A stretch of 64,000 nt of DNA from an uncultured Flavobacteriales bacterium (GTDB lineage Bacteria; Bacteroidota; Bacteroidia; Flavobacteriales_G; Salibacteraceae), in the NCBI GenBank assembly GCA_937121175.1, contig CAKZKD010000028.1, forward strand, positions 1 to 64,000, given 5' to 3'. Under the pieces are notes generated by a model, which saw only the letters and a list, made by a program, of their open reading frames with translations, was not told where the DNA came from and ran no database searches. Shown piece after piece: positions 56,327 to 64,000 of this stretch (position 1 is the first letter of the stretch; each line of letters opens with the position of its first letter). The position numbers and the translations under genes were made by a program.

Positions 56327-56871
56327 CGGACTTTCTTCGGGTTGTTTTTCACAAAAGAACCCCACCCCGAATATTTCTTGTCAGAAGTACTATTTCCGCC
56401 CTGAAAATAATGACAAACTGCAGCAGCCAAGCCATCTGTTGCATCTAAATGTTTTGGCATTTCATCAATCTTCATTAAGCTTTGTAGCATAGCTGCAACT
56501 TGTTCTTTACTTGCATTTCCATTGCCAGTAATCGATTGCTTAATTTTTCGTGGAGCGTATTCCATTATTGGCACATTGCGGTACAAAGCCGCTGCCATTG
56601 AAACACCTTGCGCACGACCCAATTTCAACATTGACTGAACATTTTTACCGTAAAAGGGAGCTTCCACGGCAAATTCATCTGGGTGATAAGTATCAATTAA
56701 TTGCAACGTACGCTCGAAAATTCTTTTCAACTTATCAGAATGTTCTGGAAGTTTGTTCAAGTGAATAACCCCCATGGTCACTAGTTCAAGTTTTTTATTC
56801 TTTACATGAACAATTCCATACCCCATAAGGGTAGTTCCAGGGTCCATTCCAAGAATAATTTTATCCTCCAT
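56323..56871 (-). CDS. ruvC: crossover junction endodeoxyribonuclease RuvC
   Basis: 182 residues. It resolves Holliday junctions in homologous recombination. The RNase H-like fold and acidic active site are visible: Asp in [12 protein letters not shown], Glu in VEAPFYGKN and the Asp pair in [14 protein letters not shown]. The C-terminal tail (residues 160-182) is basic. ruvA and ruvB are not adjacent. It converges on the HIT gene with a shared TTAA, and is divergent from the flippase-like membrane protein. Confidence 0.96.
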   Translation of the reverse strand: MEDKIILGMDPGTTLMGYGIVHVKNKKLELVTMGVIHLNKLPEHSDKLKRIFERTLQLIDTYHPDEFAVEAPFYGKNVQSMLKLGRAQGVSMAAALYRNVPIMEYAPRKIKQSITGNGNASKEQVAAMLQSLMKIDEMPKHLDATDGLAAAVCHYFQGGNSTSDKKYSGWGSFVKNNPKKVR

Positions 56872-56887
56872 AAACTAATTCAAGCTA

Positions 56888-56895
56888 TACTTTTG
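56888..56895 (+). promoter_or_regulatory. -7 promoter element for the membrane protein/glycosyltransferase operon
   Basis: TACTTTTG, a full TAnnTTTG match, 32 bp before the TTG start at 56928. No clear -33 element. Confidence 0.45.
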
Positions 56896-56927
56896 AAGCG
56901 GTCAAGATAGTACTTAAAAACAAAAAC

Positions 56928-57908
56928 TTGAAACTCACACCAAATAGCTATTCAATATTTTTCCTTAAAATTATTGCCGTTCTATTCGTACTCTACTGGA
57001 TTAGCTCCAGAACATTTGACCAATATTCGCATCAAGACCTGCTAATCTATCAACAAGAATACTTCGAACTCTCTCCAAAGCTTATCTGGTTAGTCCTTAT
57101 TCTTTTAATAATGCCACTAAACTGGCTGTGTGAGAGTAAAAAGTGGAAGTTGTCCTTAAGCCATTTATTTACCCTATCAAATGTACATGCGTTAAAATCT
57201 GTATTCGCAGGAGTAGCTTTGGGCATTTTCACTCCAAACAGAATAGGTGAATTTGCTGGCAGATTACTAACCATTCCGGAACAATTTAGAGCTGAAGGCC
57301 TTTTTTCGAATGCTCTGTGTAGCCTAGCACAATTCATTACGACCTTATCTTTTGGAATTTTAGCTCTCCTCATTGTTCTACCAGAATATATCCCTACCGA
57401 ATATCATATTTACAGCCAATTAATGCGAGGCTTATGCCTTATTCTAATTCTAGTTTTATTGCTTTTCTACTATCGATCAACACTAATTTTAAATAGAGTT
57501 TCCCGAATAAAATGGTTAAGAAAACTGATTAATAAACCCGAATTTCAAATCAACCTTCCAGTGTCTATTCTAAACAGAGTTTTACTAATTAGTATAATTA
57601 GGTACGTCATTTTTGGGCTGCAGTATATTATTGTTTTGGATTATTTTGACTTACCCGTTTTCACCTTTACCTTCATTGTCCATATTGCGATTGTCTATCT
57701 AACGGTAACCATTGTTCCATCTTTGGCATTATCGAAATTAGGTGTACGAGAAGGAGTTGCAATTTTAATTTTGGGAAACCTTGCCAATAACGATTTAGGA
57801 TTGATTTCAGCAACTTTCATTCTTTGGATAATCAACATTGCCATTCCGGGGATAATAGGGAGCATTGTACTGTTATTTGAATCGAAATGGAATTCGTTGA
57901 AATGGTAG
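56928..57908 (+). CDS. lysylphosphatidylglycerol synthase-type/UPF0104 membrane protein
   Basis: 326 residues, TTG start. About eight membrane segments are seen. The motif GIFTPNRIGEFAGRLL near residue 100 is typical of the LPG-synthase transmembrane/AglD-like family, whose members act as flippases or lipid-modifying proteins. There is no C-terminal catalytic lysyl-transferase domain, so it is the membrane-only type. It overlaps the next glycosyltransferase gene by 7-22 bp, which points to envelope lipid or glycan work. Substrate not known. Confidence 0.85.
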   Translation: MKLTPNSYSIFFLKIIAVLFVLYWISSRTFDQYSHQDLLIYQQEYFELSPKLIWLVLILLIMPLNWLCESKKWKLSLSHLFTLSNVHALKSVFAGVALGIFTPNRIGEFAGRLLTIPEQFRAEGLFSNALCSLAQFITTLSFGILALLIVLPEYIPTEYHIYSQLMRGLCLILILVLLLFYYRSTLILNRVSRIKWLRKLINKPEFQINLPVSILNRVLLISIIRYVIFGLQYIIVLDYFDLPVFTFTFIVHIAIVYLTVTIVPSLALSKLGVREGVAILILGNLANNDLGLISATFILWIINIAIPGIIGSIVLLFESKWNSLKW

Positions 57909-58993
57909 TATTAGTCTTAATCACTTTATTACTAGTCCATCTTTGGGTATTCCAAAAACTAAGAAACGGTGTTAAGCGTGTTATTGCTGATACTAAAAGC
58001 GAACATTTATCGCAGCTAAAGATTTCAGTTGTAGTCCCCTTCAGAAACGAGGAGAACCACTTGAGCGAATTGGTTCATTTGTTAAACACCCAAACTATTG
58101 CTTCTCAATATGTAGAATTCGTTTTCGTAAATGACAACTCCACTGATGATTCCCTTCAAACTTTGAGCGAATCAATTAGAATTCAACGGTTTAAATATAC
58201 TCATCGTATTATTTCGTTAACTGGGCAAAAAGGTAAAAAAAGAGCCTTGTTTGAAGGAGTGAAAAATGCACAAAACGAAACCATTGTGCAATTGGATGCG
58301 GATTGCAAACCGAACAGTTTCTGGCTTGAAGAAATTCAGTCGCACTTCAAAGAAGAAACTGATTTATTAATTCTTCCCGTTTCCGTGGAAGGTAATAACC
58401 ACCATTGGTTTCAACAATTAGAGTTTAGTGCGCTACAGTTTATTACCTTCGGTATGGGCGGAATATCCACTCCAGTTTTATCAAATGGCGCCAACCTTGC
58501 CTACAAAAAAAACACTTGGATGGAATCGTTTAAAGATTTAAAAAATGGTGATTCCGGAGATGATGTTTTTCTACTTCAAAGTTTTATTGAGAAAAAAAGA
58601 ACTATTCAATTTCGATTGAATAAACAATTAGTTGTTTCAACTAGCCCAGAGAGGAACTTTCATGAATTCATTTCCCAAAGATTGCGTTGGGCCGGAAAAA
58701 ACAGGAATGTAAATATTCCAAAATACAAATTGGCCATGTTATACTTCGGTTTTAGCCATGCCATTTCTTTTGTTCTTCTTATGCAAAACGTAACATTTGC
58801 TACTATTTATTTTATCATAAAAATTATCATTGAATTTACTCAACTTAGATGGTTTAGAAGTCGATACGAGACGAAAACCGGTTTTATAGAGTTTCTCTTT
58901 GCGGCCTTAATAATGCCATTTTACTTAATTTTCATATCACTGATTAGTCTATTTTATAAACCTAAATGGAAGGGCAGAAAAGTCGTTGTGTGA
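57887..58993 (+). CDS. family 2 glycosyltransferase, membrane-attached
   Basis: 368 residues (start 57887; an ATG at 57902 overlapping the previous stop is possible). A hydrophobic N-terminal helix is followed by the GT-A domain: ISVVVPFRNEENHL, VFVNDNSTDD, the metal motif LDADCKP, GDSGDDVFL and RLRWAGKN. Three to four C-terminal membrane helices follow. It looks like a processive or lipid-linked sugar transferase (of the ceramide-glucosyltransferase or cellulose-synthase-like layout). It is co-transcribed with the flippase-like gene; the sugar and acceptor are unknown. Confidence 0.93.
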   Translation: MEFVEMVVLVLITLLLVHLWVFQKLRNGVKRVIADTKSEHLSQLKISVVVPFRNEENHLSELVHLLNTQTIASQYVEFVFVNDNSTDDSLQTLSESIRIQRFKYTHRIISLTGQKGKKRALFEGVKNAQNETIVQLDADCKPNSFWLEEIQSHFKEETDLLILPVSVEGNNHHWFQQLEFSALQFITFGMGGISTPVLSNGANLAYKKNTWMESFKDLKNGDSGDDVFLLQSFIEKKRTIQFRLNKQLVVSTSPERNFHEFISQRLRWAGKNRNVNIPKYKLAMLYFGFSHAISFVLLMQNVTFATIYFIIKIIIEFTQLRWFRSRYETKTGFIEFLFAALIMPFYLIFISLISLFYKPKWKGRKVVV

Positions 58994-59048
58994 ACTTTGT
59001 TAAGTTGTAGAATTAGCATAATTTGCAATCGATAAAATCACTTTGATT

Positions 59049-59987
59049 ATGGTATCAGGAAGAGATAGAGACCCCGCATTTAGAAAAAAAACTACAGGAA
59101 CTAAAAAACCTGCAAGCACTGCACCAAAACCAGTGGCAAAACCGGCTCCTACTCCTTCCCCAAAAACGGAACCAACAGTGCAAAACACGATGGATGATAG
59201 TTCTAAATCAGCTGCTGGAGTTGCTGGAACATCCGCAACTATGGCAAGCAAACCTTCGACAGTAGAAAAACCTATACCAAAAAATGAGCCTGTAATTCCT
59301 TCAAACCAGAACCCTCATGATGGGCGAACCAGTACTAGAAGTAAAATTATGGGTGTAATCGTAGCACTATTATTTCTTATTGGTCTTATTGCATTAGGCT
59401 ATATGGTTATTCAATCGATTATGGAAAAAGAAGCCATTGAAAAACTAGATAATTCTTTTTCGAATGATGGCGTGAAAGCACTCGGGCCAAATAGTACTGA
59501 CGCAATCACAGGAGACGAAAATGATAACTCTACTAGCAGTGAAGGAACTCCGCATGATGGGGCAATTGGCGAAGAGTTACAATCTGAAGAAAGTAGCATA
59601 AGCGAAACAGAATTATCCACGGATAACAACATGGAGTCTGAAATGAATGAGGCAAAAGCTACACATTCTGAAAAATCTGAAACAGCCCAAGAAAAAGAAG
59701 CCATTAAAACCAAAATCATTCGTAAAAAAGGAGAATTTGAGTTGCCAAGTTGGATTATTGCCTTTAGTGCAAATTCGAAAAAACCGCTGGCTAATACAAA
59801 TTACAGTACTCTGGAGGCTCTAGGTTATGATGCTGGAATTTATTGGATTCCAAAATATTTTCCTGGGGGAAGTGAAATGTACAAGGTTTATGTAGGACCC
59901 TACAAAACTGCAGAAGAAGCGCAACGAATGTTACCTGCTATTCGCAATTTACAACCCGATGCTTACGTACTAAAAATTGAAGAGTAA
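59049..59987 (+). CDS. SPOR-like domain membrane protein
   Basis: 312 residues from ATG 59049. Residues 1-100 are a low-complexity, Lys/Pro/Ala-rich cytoplasmic segment. One membrane helix lies at about 102-124 (IMGVIVALLFLIGLIALGYMVI). An acidic Ser/Glu-rich linker follows, then a C-terminal domain of about 80 residues (FELPSWIIAFSANSKK, MYKVYVGPYKTAEEAQRMLPAIRN), which has the SPOR outline. SPOR domains bind denuded peptidoglycan at division sites, so a cell-wall or division role is plausible. N-in/C-out layout like FtsN. Confidence 0.8.
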   Translation: MVSGRDRDPAFRKKTTGTKKPASTAPKPVAKPAPTPSPKTEPTVQNTMDDSSKSAAGVAGTSATMASKPSTVEKPIPKNEPVIPSNQNPHDGRTSTRSKIMGVIVALLFLIGLIALGYMVIQSIMEKEAIEKLDNSFSNDGVKALGPNSTDAITGDENDNSTSSEGTPHDGAIGEELQSEESSISETELSTDNNMESEMNEAKATHSEKSETAQEKEAIKTKIIRKKGEFELPSWIIAFSANSKKPLANTNYSTLEALGYDAGIYWIPKYFPGGSEMYKVYVGPYKTAEEAQRMLPAIRNLQPDAYVLKIEE

Positions 59988-60076
59988 ATCAAGCCTTTTA
60001 TTTCACCGACCATCAATTTTCGAGATTCCATACAAGGTTTGCGACTTATTCTTACACAGAATTTAAAAACAACATA

Positions 60077-63000
60077 ATGAAAAATATATTCTTTTTCTTG
60101 ATCTCTTTATCCATAGCCTTTAACTCCTTTTCGGCCAAGGACAAAGAAAACTCAACCACCGAAACTAAAGACGATTCAAAATTAAATAGTGGTGCACTAT
60201 CTGCTTTTAAATTTAGGGCTGTAGGGCCTGCACTTACGTCTGGAAGAGTTGCAGATATTGCAATCAATGAAAAAATACCAGGTACTTACTTCGTTGCCAC
60301 GGCTTCGGGTGGGGTTTGGAAAACAGAAAATTGGGGGACTTCATATCAGTCCATTTTTGACAAGCAAGGCTCCTACTCTATTGGGTGCATAACTATCGAC
60401 CCAAATAACCCGCATACCATTTGGGTAGGTTCTGGAGAAAACAACAACCAACGTTCTGTTGCCTATGGCGATGGCTTATACAAATCGAACGATGGTGGAA
60501 AATCATGGAAAAACGTAGGCCTCAAAAATTCAGAGCACATTGGAATGATTAAAGTTGACCCAAGAAACTCAAATCGAGTGTTTGTAGCTGCCTATGGCGC
60601 ACTTTGGAGTGCAGGTGGAGATAGAGGCCTATACCTTACGGAAGATGGTGGAGAAACATGGGAAAATATTCTTAAAGTCAGCGAGCATACTGGGTTCAAC
60701 GAAATTCATTTTGACCCAAGAGACCCAAATGTGATTTATGCCACATCTCACCAACGCAGAAGACATGTTTTTACCTACATAAGCGGAGGTCCTGAATCGG
60801 CTATTTACAAATCTACCGACGGCGGAAAAACATTCAATAAGCTGTCCAATGGATTGCCAAAAGGTGACGTAGGCAGAATTGCATTGGCTATTGAACCCCA
60901 AAACCCCGATGTGTTATATGCAATGGTTGAAGCTACTGAAAAAACTCAAGGTTTATACCGCTCGAACGACCGAGGTGCAAGCTGGAAAAAGGAGAACAAG
61001 TACGCTTCAAGTGGGAATTATTACGTCGAACTGGTTTGTGACCCACATGTTGAAGGTAGAATTTATAGCATGGATACTTGGGCTCAGGTTTCTAATGACG
61101 GAGGAACAACATGGAAACCGTTAGGCGAGAAGAACAAGCATGTTGACAATCATTGCATGTGGATTGACCCAACCAACAAAAACCATTATTTAATGGGCTG
61201 TGATGGTGGAATATACGAATCCTATGATGCAGCTACTACTTGGCAGTTTAAACCAAATTTACCTATCACGCAGTTTTATAAAGTAGCCACAGATAATGCC
61301 GAACCATTCTATAACATTGCTGGTGGTACACAAGACAATTTCTCGTTGATGGGACCTTCAAGAACTAACGACAAAAGAGGAATTGTAAATTCAGATTGGT
61401 TTGTCACTAAAGGCGGCGACGGTTTTGAGTCTGCCATTGACCCTAAAAACCCAAACATTGTTTACGCTCAAAGTCAGTATGGCTATTTGGTACGTTACGA
61501 TAAAGCTTCTGGCGAAACCGTAGATATTAAACCTCAACCTAAAAAAGACGAAGCTGCATTTCGTTGGAACTGGGATGCTCCCCTAATTATTTCACCACAC
61601 AATAATGAGCGACTGTATTTTGCTGCAAACAAACTGTTTCGCTCCGATGACAGAGGGAATACTTGGAAAGCGATTAGCGGTGATTTATCGCGCCAAATAG
61701 ACAGAAATACACTTCCTGTTATGGGCAAAGTTTGGAGCGTTGATGCCGTAGCGAAAAACAAATCGACAACTATCTACGGAAATATTGTAGCGCTATCCGA
61801 ATCTCCAAAAATGGAGAATTTACTGTACGTAGGAACAGATGATGGCTTGATTCATATTTCGCCTGATGCCGGTGCAACTTGGAAAAAAATTGAATCGGTA
61901 TCTGGCGTACCTTCCAAAACCTACGTGAATATGCTTTTGGCTTCACAACACAGTGAAAACACAGCGTATGCAGTTTTTAATAATCACAAAAACGGTGACT
62001 TCAAGCCTTATGTTTATCGCTCAAGAGATAAAGGAGCCAGCTGGACCTCTATTACTGGTAATCTGCCAGAAAGAGGTTCTGTGTATTGCATTGCAGAAGA
62101 TCATGTAAATCCAAATTTACTGTTTGTCGGAACTGAATTTGGTGTTTTTGTAACCATAGATGGTGGTGCTAAATGGGTTCAATTGAAAGCTGGAATTCCT
62201 ACTGTTGCCGTGCGTGATATGGATATCCAAAAACGTGAAAACGACTTAGTGCTTGCCACTTTTGGTCGTGGGTTTTATGTTTTAGATAATTATGCCCCAC
62301 TCAGAGAAATTACAGAAGATGTATTAGCAAACGAAAAAGCAAAAATTTTCCCTATTAAAGATGCCGAAATGTATCTTGAAGGTTCAAAATTGGGCAGACG
62401 TGGAAAAACATTCCAAGGAGAGTCGTACTTCAACACGCCGAACCCAAAAATTGGCGCAGTAATTCGATATTATGTGCAAGAATCTCCTAAAACCTTAAAG
62501 GCGCAACGCAAGGAAAAAGAAAAAGAATTGGCTAAGAACAATGCTGACATCCCCTACCCTTCTTTTGAAGAATTGAGAGCCGAAGACAACGAAAAAAAAC
62601 CTTATTATCTGTTTGAGATTAGTGACAATTCTGGAACTGTAATTCGAAGAATAAAGCAACCAGCAAGTTCAGGAATAAAAACTGTTGTTTGGGATTTACG
62701 CTACGATTCTCAAACTCCGGTTAGTCTAAAAGCTAAAGCACCTAAAAACATTTATCAAGGTTATGATTTTGGCCGAATGGCATTACCCGGTAAATACACG
62801 GTAAAAGCATATCAAGTTGTTGGAGGAGAAGTATCTGAATTGACTGAAGCACAAAACTTTACGCTAAAATTCCTTGAAATCAACAAACAAATGGGTTACG
62901 ACCGCAGTGGAATTGAAGCATTTGCCAAAGAAATTGCTAATGCAAGAAACCAATTGGGAAAATTGAACAAGGTAAATTCAGAATTTCAGAAACGCGTAAA

Positions 63001-63367
63001 GTATTTGCACGAAGCCGTTATTGCTACACCAAAAGCAGACCGGAAGTTGATCGAGAACTTAACCCAAATAGACAATCAGTTGAATAATTTGAGTCTAAGA
63101 CTTTACGGAGATAAAAGCCTATCGAAACGTGAATTCGAAACTTCGCCTTCCATTAATAATCGACTAGGAACGGTAGTTTATTATTTATGGAGAACAACTT
63201 CCAATCCTACATCAACGCAAAGAGAACAAGTATCAATTGCTAAGGATGGACTTTCCTTTGTTCGAGATGAATTGAAAAGTGTAAAAACTCAAATCACTGA
63301 TATTCAAAATCAATTAAAATCTGCCGGGGTAAGCTACACGCCTGGTTGGATGCCGGATATTGAGTAG
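60077..63367 (+). CDS. secreted BNR/VPS10-type repeat protein
   Basis: 1096 residues with a signal peptide (KNIFFFLISLSIAFNSFS). Asp-box repeats are clear: SNDGGKSW, TEDGGETW, STDGGKTF, SNDRGASW, SNDGGTTW, SDDRGNTW, SPDAGATW, SRDKGASW and TIDGGAKW. This is more regular than in the T9SS protein at 18393, giving a sortilin-like 10-bladed propeller or two 7-bladed ones. After about residue 760 comes an FlgD-like Ig segment (KTVVWDLRYDSQTPV) and a helical end. No T9SS terminal domain and no sialidase catalytic set are seen. It lies alone, 2 bp from the convergent SDR stop. Probably periplasmic or surface associated; ligand unknown. Confidence 0.88.
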   Translation: MKNIFFFLISLSIAFNSFSAKDKENSTTETKDDSKLNSGALSAFKFRAVGPALTSGRVADIAINEKIPGTYFVATASGGVWKTENWGTSYQSIFDKQGSYSIGCITIDPNNPHTIWVGSGENNNQRSVAYGDGLYKSNDGGKSWKNVGLKNSEHIGMIKVDPRNSNRVFVAAYGALWSAGGDRGLYLTEDGGETWENILKVSEHTGFNEIHFDPRDPNVIYATSHQRRRHVFTYISGGPESAIYKSTDGGKTFNKLSNGLPKGDVGRIALAIEPQNPDVLYAMVEATEKTQGLYRSNDRGASWKKENKYASSGNYYVELVCDPHVEGRIYSMDTWAQVSNDGGTTWKPLGEKNKHVDNHCMWIDPTNKNHYLMGCDGGIYESYDAATTWQFKPNLPITQFYKVATDNAEPFYNIAGGTQDNFSLMGPSRTNDKRGIVNSDWFVTKGGDGFESAIDPKNPNIVYAQSQYGYLVRYDKASGETVDIKPQPKKDEAAFRWNWDAPLIISPHNNERLYFAANKLFRSDDRGNTWKAISGDLSRQIDRNTLPVMGKVWSVDAVAKNKSTTIYGNIVALSESPKMENLLYVGTDDGLIHISPDAGATWKKIESVSGVPSKTYVNMLLASQHSENTAYAVFNNHKNGDFKPYVYRSRDKGASWTSITGNLPERGSVYCIAEDHVNPNLLFVGTEFGVFVTIDGGAKWVQLKAGIPTVAVRDMDIQKRENDLVLATFGRGFYVLDNYAPLREITEDVLANEKAKIFPIKDAEMYLEGSKLGRRGKTFQGESYFNTPNPKIGAVIRYYVQESPKTLKAQRKEKEKELAKNNADIPYPSFEELRAEDNEKKPYYLFEISDNSGTVIRRIKQPASSGIKTVVWDLRYDSQTPVSLKAKAPKNIYQGYDFGRMALPGKYTVKAYQVVGGEVSELTEAQNFTLKFLEINKQMGYDRSGIEAFAKEIANARNQLGKLNKVNSEFQKRVKYLHEAVIATPKADRKLIENLTQIDNQLNNLSLRLYGDKSLSKREFETSPSINNRLGTVVYYLWRTTSNPTSTQREQVSIAKDGLSFVRDELKSVKTQITDIQNQLKSAGVSYTPGWMPDIE

Positions 63368-63369
63368 AG

Positions 63370-64000
63370 TTAAAGAAAAAAATCAGGTAGCAATTCATTA
63401 CCCTCCACTTCATTGTAGCGGGAAAAATCTTGAATGCCGGATTCACGCAGTACTTCCTCATCAATAAAGTAATTTCCTGACGTTTTTTTACTCTGTCTTG
63501 AAAGAATATCAAAAGCTGCGTCTGCTACTATTTGTGGCGTTCTTGAACGTTTTACTACTTCCTCTCCTCCCAATAAATTCCGCACAGCTGCCGTTGCAAT
63601 TACCGTTTTTGGCCAAAGGGCGTTAACCCCTATTCCAAGAGGCTTTAGTTCTTCTGCTAGACCCAAAACACATAAACTCATTCCATATTTCGCAATTGAA
63701 TATCCGAGGTGTGGGCCAAACCATTTGGGTTCAAAATTAAGCGGCGGACTGAGGTTTAAAATATGAGGATTCTCAGCTTCCTTTAAATAAGGAATAGCAA
63801 ATTTGCTAGTCATGTATGTTCCTCGAACGTTTACTTGATGCATCAAATCAAAACGCTTCATTTCTAAATGTGGAGTGTCGCTCAAATTGATAGCACTGGC
63901 ATTATTTATTAAAATATCAATACCTCCAAAATGATTCGCAGCTTGCTCTAAAGCAGATTTCACCTGCCCTTCTTCCCGGACATCCATTCCAATGGCTAAT
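63370..64000 (-). CDS. short-chain dehydrogenase/reductase, 5' part outside window
   Basis: The reading frame runs off the right edge (codons LAIG precede the first Met at 63987). 210 residues are visible. NAD-fold landmarks are LINNASAI, the catalytic Ser in LNLSPPL and YSIAKYG (Tyr-x3-Lys). The end (FIDEEVLRESGIQDFSRYN) and PKTVIATAAV resemble the HSDL2-like SDR subgroup, often with a role in lipid metabolism. The cofactor loop (TGxxxGIG) is missing here because it lies beyond the edge. Substrate unknown. Confidence 0.9.
   Translation of the reverse strand, partial: LAIGMDVREEGQVKSALEQAANHFGGIDILINNASAINLSDTPHLEMKRFDLMHQVNVRGTYMTSKFAIPYLKEAENPHILNLSPPLNFEPKWFGPHLGYSIAKYGMSLCVLGLAEELKPLGIGVNALWPKTVIATAAVRNLLGGEEVVKRSRTPQIVADAAFDILSRQSKKTSGNYFIDEEVLRESGIQDFSRYNEVEGNELLPDFFL

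Overview
The window comes from a chromosome of Bacteroidota, most likely order Flavobacteriales. The 16S rRNA fragment at 1-970 (minus strand) has flavobacterial-type signature stretches. Promoters fit the Bacteroidota -7 consensus TAnnTTTG rather than a TATAAT box. The proteins include type IX secretion (T9SS) sorting domains, a PorV/PorQ-family barrel, a SusC-like TonB-dependent receptor, a fused SecDF and lipoproteins with a surface-export signal. The taxonomic call below phylum level is inference from the partial 16S and gene content.

Layout. 1-1260: 5' part of an rRNA operon reading left out of the window, with leader, boxA-like site and a strong promoter. 1330-4953: accessory-looking stretch with a small barrel protein, a three-gene operon of secreted lipoproteins (cysteine-rich protein, propeller-like protein, CxxC protein) preceded by helically phased TGTC repeats, and a divergent pair of XRE regulators around a perfect operator-like palindrome. 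5011-8703: purL. 8885-17303: an unknown polytopic membrane protein, an amidohydrolase-like lipoprotein missing metal ligands, acyl-CoA synthetase, M1 peptidase and an LpxH-like phosphatase. 17300-25688 (minus): gap, a T9SS-exported BNR/sortilin-like protein, lipA with a barrel protein, and aconitase. 25772-31325: ABC permease, DUF4421-like barrel, dnaK, lipoprotein. 31454-34714: panB with an RluA-type pseudouridine synthase, then an ECF sigma factor with a membrane-anchored PKD-like partner. 34885-41505: mdh, secDF, tatA, putative porin. 41498-43477: ThiE-like, GGGP synthase-like and phosphopantetheinyl transferase genes as an operon, then ahcY. 44919-45678: a Rieske-fold lipoprotein without cluster ligands, overlapping head-to-head with a small basic secreted protein. 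45876-55370: TonB-dependent receptor, 1499-residue secreted protein and PorV-like barrel, read as one operon. 55461-64000: greA, HIT protein, ruvC, flippase-like/LPG-synthase-type membrane protein, glycosyltransferase 2, SPOR-like protein, a second large BNR protein, and an SDR gene cut by the window edge.

Most genes are housekeeping (purine synthesis, TCA cycle, glycolysis, lipoate, pantothenate, SAM cycle, chaperone, translocation, recombination). The most unusual parts are (i) the lipoprotein trio at 2007-4039 with its phased repeats, (ii) the receptor/giant secreted protein/PorV module at 45876-55370, (iii) three enzyme-like folds lacking expected catalytic or ligand residues (amidohydrolase, Rieske, ThiE), and (iv) the sigma factor with a PKD-bearing transmembrane partner. 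I saw no tRNA, CRISPR array, transposase or prophage gene. Genes are tightly packed: six of nine convergent pairs overlap at their stop codons or lie within 2 bp of each other.
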